In this document: in pieces, positions 42,336 through 49,030 of the stretch
Layout of the letters: the number at the start of each line of letters is the position of its first letter
Position numbering within the stretch: position 1 is the first letter of the stretch
Assembly (NCBI GenBank): GCA_023150345.1
Contig: JAKLLB010000021.1
Coordinates: 1-49,030 of the forward strand
DNA: 49,030 nucleotides
From: Aquabacterium sp.
GTDB taxonomy: Bacteria; Pseudomonadota; Gammaproteobacteria; Burkholderiales; Burkholderiaceae_C
Direction: 5' to 3'
Program-made: the position numbers and the translations under genes
The notes under the pieces: generated by a model
What the model was told of the DNA's origin: nothing
The model's input: the letters and a program-made list of their open reading frames with translations, nothing else
Databases searched by the model: none

Positions 42336-43796
42336 CTACTGCACCAGCAGCGTGCCGCCACCGGGCAGCGCATGGCGGCCGCGCGGCGCGCCGCTGTTGC
42401 CGGCGGCGGCCTCTATCGTCACGCCGGAGCGGGCGTCCACTCGAGCGAGGTCGAATGGCGCAGCCAATGTCACCTTCGAGTCGGCGGTGGCTATCCAGCG
42501 GCTGCGCTCGTCCAGGCTCACTGTGGCCTCGTGGATGCGCCCTTCGAGCGTGCTGTCCACGAAGGCCACCGCGAGCGCACGCTCGGTGTCCAGGTTCAGC
42601 ACGTTGCCCTGCAGTCGGGTTTGGCGCAAGTGCGCTCGCGTGCCGGGCACGGCCACGCCGGCGGCCGCACGCGAGCGGTGGGTGTCGTCGTTGACGACAG
42701 CCAGCAGCAGGTCGCCGTTGTCGGCGCGCAACCTGGTGCGCTTGATGGTGATGTCGGCGTTGGCGCTCTTGACCAGGATGGCGGCGTTGGTGGAGGCCAG
42801 AGCGCCACCCTCGAGCGTGAGCGTGGCCAGCTCGGTGCCGCTGCCCATCACGCTGTGAATCATCACGGTATTGCCGCGCGAGAGACTGGTGACGTCGTTC
42901 ATCGCCAGCGTGGCCTGCCCGGCAATGACGCCGCCGAACGTGGCCACGTCGAGCACGGAACGGTTGAGCGTCACGCTCGCGCCGTTGTCGGCGTAGGCAC
43001 CGTAACCGCTGCGGCGAACGACGATGCGGCTGTCGTTGACCACTAGGGTGGCGCCGCGCGCGGCGTCGGTGGACATCGCACCCCAGCCGTCGGCCTCGAT
43101 GTGGCAGCGGTCGTACGTGGCGTGCGCGCTGCCCATCACCAGCGTGGTGCGGGCGGTGCCGACGATGCCCAGCGGCGTGGGCGGCTCCATCATGCCCGGG
43201 CCGATGCGACGAACATAGCCGCTGGGGGCGGCGCCGCCCATCGCCACGAGCCGCGCGTGCTGCACGTGCAGGGTCGAGCGGTCGGTGGCCGTCACCGCGC
43301 TGGAGACGATCCCGCGGGTGACGATCGTCACGCGCCGCAGCGTCAGCGCGGCGTCGTCCTTGGCCAGCGCGCCGGCGGCGATGCCGGCGAAGTCGTTCTT
43401 TCCCTTGCCGGCAAGGTCGATGGTGGAGTCGGCCAGCGTGAAGCGCGCGCGTCCCTGGACGACCAGACCGTTGACCTGATCCGCGGTGCCGACGATGCGC
43501 ACCTGGCGCCCGCCCTCGGGCGTGACGCTGCGCGCCTGCACGCGGGCCACGGCGCCGCGGTGCACGTGGGCCTCGTCGATCGCCAGCGCGATGCGGGTCA
43601 ACGGCTCGGGCGCCATCATCGGCGGCATGCCCGGCGGGCCGCCGGGTGGGCCATCGGGCGCAGCCGCGCCAGGCGGCGGCCCGGGCGGCATGCCCGCAGG
43701 TGCCGAAGCGGGCAGCGGTTGCGTCGACGCGCCGGTCGAGACGAGCGCGGCGGCCCAGAGGGTCAGGTAGGCGAGGGGGCGTTGTGCAGGCGTCAT
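42336..43796 (-). CDS. Exported beta-helix-type repeat protein
   Basis: A 486-aa secreted protein. ATG 43796 gives a signal peptide (about 1-24), then a flexible proline/glycine/methionine-rich segment (about 25-60) and a long run of short beta-strand turns typical of right-handed beta-helices: repeated patterns such as LTLRRVTIVTRG, LVVNDSRIVVRR and VTLNRSVLDVATFGG, about 15-20 turns. No catalytic motif is recognised, so I cannot tell enzyme from adhesin. It lies 10 bp after the MaoC-like gene in the envelope operon. Confidence 0.75.
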   Translation of the reverse strand: MTPAQRPLAYLTLWAAALVSTGASTQPLPASAPAGMPPGPPPGAAAPDGPPGGPPGMPPMMAPEPLTRIALAIDEAHVHRGAVARVQARSVTPEGGRQVRIVGTADQVNGLVVQGRARFTLADSTIDLAGKGKNDFAGIAAGALAKDDAALTLRRVTIVTRGIVSSAVTATDRSTLHVQHARLVAMGGAAPSGYVRRIGPGMMEPPTPLGIVGTARTTLVMGSAHATYDRCHIEADGWGAMSTDAARGATLVVNDSRIVVRRSGYGAYADNGASVTLNRSVLDVATFGGVIAGQATLAMNDVTSLSRGNTVMIHSVMGSGTELATLTLEGGALASTNAAILVKSANADITIKRTRLRADNGDLLLAVVNDDTHRSRAAAGVAVPGTRAHLRQTRLQGNVLNLDTERALAVAFVDSTLEGRIHEATVSLDERSRWIATADSKVTLAAPFDLARVDARSGVTIEAAAGNSGAPRGRHALPGGGTLLVQ

Positions 43797-43806
43797 GTCG
43801 GCACGC

Positions 43807-45357
43807 TCACGATGAACGTTTGGAAGGCAGCCGCACCAGCGCACCGCCTTCTTCCCAGATGTGGCCGTCTATGGTCTCGATCCACCACACCAGCTCCACC
43901 AGGAAGGCACCGTCGACCACCCGCTTGCCCACCACTTCCGACTGCACCAGCGCCACGTCCTGCGTCAGGCCGTGCTCGCTGACGTAGCGGCCCTTGAGCG
44001 CGGGCACGCGCTCGAGGTAGCGCACCGCGGCCGGGTTGGCAGGCACCGGCTTGCCGCGTGCGGCATGGCCACGCGGATCCATGATCGACCAGCCGATCTG
44101 CTGCAGCCAGCCATGGTCGCCCATCCAGTTGCCCAGATGGCGGATGGCGATGTCGCGGCCCATGTAGTTGACCAGCGGGCTGCGCCGTTCGCCGTCGCGG
44201 TGGATGTCGGTGGTGGTGATGGCACCGGCGTCGGGCATCGGCGGCAGTGCGCCAGCCCCTGCCGGTTGCGGCGGCGGCGTGGCTACGTAGTCGGAACGTT
44301 TGGGCAGGCGCCAGATGCCGTCCTGGCGGCCGCGGATCAGCGTGCGGTCCTGGGCCAGGATCTCGCGCTTGAGCGTGCGGCTGCCGCCCGCGCCCATGCC
44401 CCAGGGCGGCACCGGCGACACCGAGGCGAGAATGGGGCCGTCGAGCGTGGGCGTGGGCCGCTCGCCGATCTGCACGTCCTCCCAGTAGCGCGGCATGGCG
44501 CCGCGACGCTGCTCCTGGCGCCAGACGGTCTTGATGCGCTCCCAGTCGGCGTCGGTGTAGACATGGGCCGGGCGCGACTGCCAGTCGGGGGCCTCCCACA
44601 TGTCGAAGAAGCCGGGGTTGCGGGGCGCGTCGGCCGGGTCGCGGTAGAGCTTCACGCTTTCGGTGACGCGAAACACCACCTCGTTGACCTTCTCGCCCCG
44701 CTGGTTGTAGACGCTGCCGCGGGTGTTGATGGCCACGCTGCGGTAGATCGAGCCCGCGCTGGGCGTGAGGTCGATCAGCTCGCGCTCGTCGGCCACCAGG
44801 TACAGCGTGTCACCGGGGTGGATGGGGCGCAGGTTCGTGACGACGTGGTTGAGGTCGCTCACCAGCAGGGTGTCGCGCGCCGCCGGCGGGTAGGGCACCA
44901 TGAAGGTGTCGTCGTGCGCACCGAAGGTCGGGTAGGCCAGGATGTCGGCGTGGCCCGCCGCGCGAGCGGCCGCGCGGTCGTGGCGCAGCGGGTTTTCGGG
45001 GTCGACGCGCGCGTTCTGGTAGCGCACCCAGTCCTCGGTCACCCGGATCACCGGTCCCAGGCCGGGGGTGTCCGGGGGCAGTTCGCCGCGCACCAGCCTG
45101 GCCACGTCGATCGGCCCGCGCGCCTTCAGCGCGGCATTGGCGGCGCGGTAGGCGCGCACGCGCTCGGCTTCGCGCGTGGAGTCGATGCCCGGGTACAGCG
45201 TCAGGAACGCCGAGGCCGCGGGCGTGGCGCGGGCGGTGGCCGGCGGCGCCGGCGGCACCTGGGCGGTGGACGCGAGCGCTGTCGCCAGCAGCAGCGCCAG
45301 GGCGGCGACCCGAACGGTGGCGCGCGCGCTGGGGTGGAGTGTGTGTTGGATGGTCAT
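43807..45357 (-). CDS. Exported double-hotdog (MaoC-like) protein
   Basis: A 516-aa protein with a signal peptide (about 1-32, TALASTAQ near the cleavage) and two hotdog-like halves. The first half has NHVVTNLRPIHPGDTLYLV followed by VYNQRGEKVNEVVFRVTES, as in MaoC-type hydratases. The second starts at YWEDVQIGERPTPTLDGPI and ends VELVWWIETIDGHIWEEGG. Such domains normally act on CoA thioesters in the cytoplasm, so a secreted version is unusual. ATG 45357 is chosen; a GTG at 45360 is in frame. It lies 7 bp after the TonB-dependent receptor. Function is unknown. Confidence 0.72.
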   Translation of the reverse strand: MTIQHTLHPSARATVRVAALALLLATALASTAQVPPAPPATARATPAASAFLTLYPGIDSTREAERVRAYRAANAALKARGPIDVARLVRGELPPDTPGLGPVIRVTEDWVRYQNARVDPENPLRHDRAAARAAGHADILAYPTFGAHDDTFMVPYPPAARDTLLVSDLNHVVTNLRPIHPGDTLYLVADERELIDLTPSAGSIYRSVAINTRGSVYNQRGEKVNEVVFRVTESVKLYRDPADAPRNPGFFDMWEAPDWQSRPAHVYTDADWERIKTVWRQEQRRGAMPRYWEDVQIGERPTPTLDGPILASVSPVPPWGMGAGGSRTLKREILAQDRTLIRGRQDGIWRLPKRSDYVATPPPQPAGAGALPPMPDAGAITTTDIHRDGERRSPLVNYMGRDIAIRHLGNWMGDHGWLQQIGWSIMDPRGHAARGKPVPANPAAVRYLERVPALKGRYVSEHGLTQDVALVQSEVVGKRVVDGAFLVELVWWIETIDGHIWEEGGALVRLPSKRSS

Positions 45358-45364
45358 CACGGAT

Positions 45365-47461
45365 TCAGAATCGGGTGGTCAGCACGGCGCCATAGGTGCG
45401 CGGATTGCCCACCAGGGTCCAGCCCACGAAGTTGGCCACCTTGGGCACGTAGTCGGTGGCGTTCTTCACGTAGAGGTTCAGGCCCCAGCGGTCGTCGGCG
45501 CTGCGCCATTGCGCCGACAGGTCGGCCTGGCTGTAAGCCGGCTGCAGCGTGGCGTCGGACTCGTTGAGCGACACGTACTGCCGCGCCGTGTAGCGGGCGT
45601 CGGCGCGCAGGGTGAGCGTCGAGCCGCCGGGCAGGGCGATCGGGAACTCGGTGCCCAGCTTCACCGAGGTCTTGGGCGCATGCGGCAGCGGCAGGCCGGC
45701 CAGCGAGGTGGTGCTGTTGTCGAAGTTGGTCACGCGCAGGTCGCCCAGCGTCGCGTCCAGGACGTTCAGTGCCAGCCGCAGGCTCGCGCCGTTGTCGAAC
45801 ACGGCGCGCACCTCGCCCTCGGCGCCCTGGATGGTCTGCTTGGGTACGTTGCGGAAGTTGGCGGCCAGGCCGGTGACGGTGAACGCGAAGTCGACCGCCT
45901 GGTAGTCGCGGTAGTCGTAGCGGAACAGCGCGCCGTTGAACTGCAGGCGGTTGCCGAGCCAGCGGCTCTTCAAGCCCAGCTCGATCGACTTGAGCTTCTC
46001 GGAGTTGAAGGTGCCACTGGCGCCCGGCAAAGAATTGAAGCCGCCGGGCCGATAGGCCGTGGCATAGGTGAGGTAGGTCATGGCGTTGGCGCCGAGGTCG
46101 AGCTCGGCACCGAGCTTGCCGTCGGTGCTGCGCCAGTGGCCGTCCAGGCCGCCGATGGCCGTCTTGTGGTCGCGGGTGTGGCGGACGCCGGCCACGGCGC
46201 GCAGGCCCGCACCCAGCGGCACGCTCCCCTGGCCGAATATCGCCTTCGAGGTGGTGGTGTCGCGCGTACCCAGGCTGCTGGTGCAGCTGATGTTGGCCAG
46301 GCAGTTCTGCACGTTGAGCATGTCGTATCCGTAGAGTCCGGCCACCCACTCGAGCGACGCGCCAGGCCGCGAGGCCAGGCGGGCCTCGATGCTGTTCTGG
46401 CGCGCCACGGCAGGATCCGCATTGAACTGCTCCTCCGAGCCCGGCGGGCGCGAGGAGTCGTACTTGCGGTAGACGATGCCCGAACCGCTCTGGTGCGCCG
46501 GGATCAAGGTGAGCGTGGCGAAACCGAGGTTCTGGTCCAGTTGCAGCCAGGTCTTGTCGGCGCTGTAGTTCTGGTAACCGACCTGCTCCAGACCGGGCGT
46601 GGGCGCCACGGCGGCCTGCAGGCGGGTGCCTGCGTTGTTCCAGTTGTCCTGTGCGATGAAGCCCGGGCCTTTGCCGCCCAGGCGGAGGTGCTCAAGCCCG
46701 GCCACCAGTCGCGTGTCCGCGCTGGGTTGGTAGAGCGCCTTGATGCGCACCGCGCTGGCCTGGGCGTCGTTGAAGCCGTCGGAGAGAAAGCCGTCGCGGC
46801 TGATCGATGCCCCCGAGATGCGCAGTGCGACGGACTTGCCCAGCTTCGCATTGGCACCGAACTCGCCGCGGAACAGGCCATGGCTGCCCAGTTCCAGCGC
46901 GGCCTGGCCATCAGTGCCGCCCTTCAGGCTGGGATCGCGGGTGATGAAGTTCACTGCGCCCGCGGCGGCGTTGCGGCCGTAGAGCGTGCCCTGCGGGCCT
47001 CGCAGCACCTCCACCCGGTCGAGATCGAACAGGCCGAGCGTGGTCATCTCGGCGCGGAAGTTGTAGATGCCGTCGTAGTTGGTCGACACCGCCGACTCGC
47101 CCATGCCCGGCGGCAGGTCCGAGCCGATGCCGCGGATGGCGATCATGCTGCCGCGCGCGGCGCCCTGGACCTCGACGTTGGCGACGTTCTTCAGGATCTC
47201 GGCACCGCTGGACAGCCCCTGCTCGGCGATGTCGGTGCCGGAAACCGCCTCCAGCGCGATCGAGGTCTTCTGGATGCTCTTGGCCTTGCGCTCGGCTGTG
47301 ACGGTGACCGTCTGCAGTTCACCCTTGGGTGCGTCGCCGCGGCTGTCCGCGGCCACCGCAGCGGTCTGGGCGTGCGAGGCCGGGTGCAGCCACAGGGCGC
47401 CGCAGGCCGCGAAGGCGGCTGCGGCGATGCGACGGATGGGCGATGGATGATGGGTGTTCAT
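45365..47461 (-). CDS. TonB-dependent outer-membrane receptor
   Basis: A 698-aa outer-membrane receptor that imports large or scarce ligands using TonB energy. Signal peptide about 1-31 (ASHA/QT), then plug domain (TVTVTAERKAKSIQ as the TonB-box-like start, EILKNVANVEVQGAARG, DRVEVLRGPQGTLYGRNAAA), then a beta-barrel of alternating strands ending in aromatic TTRF. ATG 47461 has GAGGAG 6 bases upstream. It is followed closely by the MaoC-like and beta-helix genes, so the three probably form an operon. The ligand is unknown. Confidence 0.95.
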   Translation of the reverse strand: MNTHHPSPIRRIAAAAFAACGALWLHPASHAQTAAVAADSRGDAPKGELQTVTVTAERKAKSIQKTSIALEAVSGTDIAEQGLSSGAEILKNVANVEVQGAARGSMIAIRGIGSDLPPGMGESAVSTNYDGIYNFRAEMTTLGLFDLDRVEVLRGPQGTLYGRNAAAGAVNFITRDPSLKGGTDGQAALELGSHGLFRGEFGANAKLGKSVALRISGASISRDGFLSDGFNDAQASAVRIKALYQPSADTRLVAGLEHLRLGGKGPGFIAQDNWNNAGTRLQAAVAPTPGLEQVGYQNYSADKTWLQLDQNLGFATLTLIPAHQSGSGIVYRKYDSSRPPGSEEQFNADPAVARQNSIEARLASRPGASLEWVAGLYGYDMLNVQNCLANISCTSSLGTRDTTTSKAIFGQGSVPLGAGLRAVAGVRHTRDHKTAIGGLDGHWRSTDGKLGAELDLGANAMTYLTYATAYRPGGFNSLPGASGTFNSEKLKSIELGLKSRWLGNRLQFNGALFRYDYRDYQAVDFAFTVTGLAANFRNVPKQTIQGAEGEVRAVFDNGASLRLALNVLDATLGDLRVTNFDNSTTSLAGLPLPHAPKTSVKLGTEFPIALPGGSTLTLRADARYTARQYVSLNESDATLQPAYSQADLSAQWRSADDRWGLNLYVKNATDYVPKVANFVGWTLVGNPRTYGAVLTTRF

Positions 47462-47592
47462 GCCGTACTCCTCGGGCTGGACATGCGTTGCGTGTACCGG
47501 CCCGATGATTGGCATCCATGGCTCGCCCGTCAGCGGGGATAGACCTGTGAACTGCGTTAAGACGCGTTAAGGGCACGTCAGGGGACGGGCGA

Positions 47593-47630
47593 ATCGCCGA
47601 TCCCGCCCCAGTGGGCTGCGGATCGGCGAT
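47593..47630. repeat. Inverted repeat between the two TonB receptor genes
   Basis: A perfect 10-bp inverted repeat (ATCGCCGATC at 47593-47602, GATCGGCGAT at 47621-47630; 18-base GC-rich loop) follows the stop of the upstream receptor. It could be a terminator without a T-tract, or a regulator site for the downstream receptor gene. Confidence 0.5.
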
Positions 47631-47698
47631 GAGTGGACACCGCGCCGTGGCGGTTCGGCGCAGTCCTGGGTGCGGCCAGGCCCGGCGTTGCGCGCGGG

Positions 47699-49030
47699 TC
47701 AGTAAGTGAAGCGCAGGCCGGCCGCCCAGGCGCGGCCGACCAGGTCCCAGAACACGAAGTTGGTGGCGCGCGGGGCGTTCAGGCTCTCCGCGATGATGGG
47801 CGGCGTCACGTCGAACAAGTTGTTCACCTTGCCGAACAGTGTGAGCGAGCCGCGGTCGCCGCCCTCCCAAAGCGTGTAGGCCACCGAGGCGTCGACATAA
47901 GTCTTGGATGGAACCTTGTTGTCATACAGGGTGCGCTGGGTCGTCGGGTTGGCGTCGATCACACCGCCCCCCACATGGCGCACCTGGGCGAAGCCGACCC
48001 ATGGGCCGCGGCGGTAGGTGCCCGAGAGCGTGGCGCGGTTCTTCGGTCCGCCCTTGGCCGCGCCCTGGGTGGTGCCCACCGACATTTCACCCGCCCGATC
48101 GATGGCCGCGACACCGTCGCTGATGATGAACTCGCGCACATGGGACCCGAGCAGGCGCAGCATCATGTCGCCGCCGGCCAGCTTGAAGCGGTAGGCCAGC
48201 TCCAGGTCGGCACCCGAGGTCTTGATGCGCTGCAGGTTCACGTAGGGCACGCGGATCAGGCTGAGCGTGCCGTTCGCATCCCGCGAGATGAAGTCGCACA
48301 GCTGTTCGTTCTTCGTTGCACCCACGCCATAGCAGCCGTTGAGCACGGCCTGCGGCGTGACCTGCGCGATCGCGTCGCCCAGGTCGATCCGGTACAGGTC
48401 CAGCGACGCCCTCAGTCCTTGTACGCCCACGTTCTGCAGCGTCACGCCCAGCGTGTCCGACTTGGCGATCTCCGGGCGCAGATTCGGATTGCCGGTTTGT
48501 GCCTGCACGACGGGCACGGTGGGCGCCGTGCCATTGACCATGGAGCCGTGATCGATGACCGATGCGCTGTTGTTCTGGCCTTGCAGGAACATCTCGTTGA
48601 AGCTCGCCGCGCGGATGTCGCGCGAACGCGTGCCGCGCAACAGCACGCCGTCCGTGGGGGTGTAGCTCAGGCCGAGCTTCCACGTGTTGACTCGGCCGCT
48701 GGTGGAGTAGTCGGTGTCGCGCAACGCAGCATTCAGGTCCAGCGCCTTGGCCGCCCGGACGTTGGCCAGCAGCGGCACCACGGTCTCGGCGAAGACTTCG
48801 GTGACCGTGTAGTTGCCGTTGATGGGCTTGTTGTTGCCCTCCTGCCAGCCGCCCTGGCGATAGCTGCTGGTGCTGCGCTTGGAGGTGGCGTCGACATCGC
48901 CGTGGATGCTCTCGTGCCGGGCCTCGATACCGCCGACCAGCGACACCTTGCCGGCCCAGGTCGAGAATGGGTCGGCCTGGATCGAGGCGCCGCCGGCATC
49001 CTGCTGCATGGTGATGCCCTGCCACATGGT
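47699..49030 (-). CDS. TonB-dependent receptor, C-terminal part (cut by window edge)
   Basis: The last 444 codons of a second TonB-dependent receptor; the frame stays open to the right edge, so the plug and start are outside. Barrel strings are GLSYTPTDGVLLRGTRSRDI, GNPNLRPEIAKSDTLGV (the LRPE signature) and VNLQRIKTSGADLELAY, with a typical terminal aromatic strand (LRFTY). It precedes the other receptor by 237 bp on the same strand. The sequence shows no close similarity to the first receptor by eye. Confidence 0.93.
   Translation of the reverse strand, partial: TMWQGITMQQDAGGASIQADPFSTWAGKVSLVGGIEARHESIHGDVDATSKRSTSSYRQGGWQEGNNKPINGNYTVTEVFAETVVPLLANVRAAKALDLNAALRDTDYSTSGRVNTWKLGLSYTPTDGVLLRGTRSRDIRAASFNEMFLQGQNNSASVIDHGSMVNGTAPTVPVVQAQTGNPNLRPEIAKSDTLGVTLQNVGVQGLRASLDLYRIDLGDAIAQVTPQAVLNGCYGVGATKNEQLCDFISRDANGTLSLIRVPYVNLQRIKTSGADLELAYRFKLAGGDMMLRLLGSHVREFIISDGVAAIDRAGEMSVGTTQGAAKGGPKNRATLSGTYRRGPWVGFAQVRHVGGGVIDANPTTQRTLYDNKVPSKTYVDASVAYTLWEGGDRGSLTLFGKVNNLFDVTPPIIAESLNAPRATNFVFWDLVGRAWAAGLRFTY

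Noticed and set aside
45176-47542. 788-codon plus-strand open frame over the TonB receptor
   Set aside because: The minus-strand receptor has a signal peptide, plug and barrel motifs; the plus frame is a shadow.

Overview
The window is GC-rich, densely packed bacterial DNA with short gene overlaps (ATGA, GTGA, TGATG). The type VI secretion gene order, the tRNA-fMet, the RR/hybrid-kinase pair and the many LysR, IclR, Liv and TonB genes all suggest a betaproteobacterium of the order Burkholderiales (Comamonadaceae-like). This placement is inferred from gene content and is not a measured taxonomy.

1-12605 (minus strand) is a type VI secretion operon read in the order tssA, tssB, tssC, hcp, a second divergent hcp, tagJ, tssE, tssF, tssG, clpV/tssH, vgrG. 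The vgrG runs off the left edge. It supplies the contractile sheath, tube, baseplate, recycling ATPase and spike. The membrane complex genes (tssJ, K, L, M) are not in this window.

12814-16697 (plus) holds a translationally coupled pair, an unrecognised 603-aa protein and a pyruvate phosphate dikinase-like protein without its PEP/pyruvate barrel, followed by a small membrane zinc-ribbon protein. 16728-19315 (minus) is a NarL-type response regulator followed by a hybrid histidine kinase. 19433-19509 is an initiator tRNA. Next to it lie a broken tyrosine recombinase and, 1.3 kb away, a decayed partial copy of the tRNA 3' part and its downstream flank. A small lipoprotein gene follows.

21244-29233 is the most striking block. 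A NodD-like LysR gene is divergent from an apparent operon encoding a luciferase-like oxidoreductase, the complete coenzyme F420 pathway (cofE, cofD, cofC, fused cofG-cofH/fbiC) and an F420-dependent glucose-6-phosphate dehydrogenase homologue. The set can build F420, reduce it with glucose-6-phosphate, and spend it in a hydride-transfer reaction. F420 systems are classically archaeal and actinobacterial and are uncommon in Betaproteobacteria.

29271-42311 looks like a catabolic locus. It has an EthD-like protein and an IclR regulator (minus), then a plus-strand run: cyclase/formamidase-like hydrolase, cupin, SDR, 3-hydroxyacyl-CoA/carnitine dehydrogenase-like enzyme, BKACE (beta-keto acid cleavage enzyme), a complete branched-chain-amino-acid-type ABC importer with its two ATPases fused, another EthD-like protein, a short DAPG-hydrolase (PhlG)-like protein and an EamA exporter. 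Together these suggest uptake of an unknown small organic substrate, oxidation to a beta-keto acid, and retro-Claisen cleavage.

42336-49030 (minus) is an envelope locus: a TonB-dependent receptor cut by the right edge, then a second TonB-dependent receptor tightly followed by an exported MaoC/double-hotdog-like protein and an exported beta-helix-type protein. No CRISPR array, rRNA or intact insertion sequence was seen.
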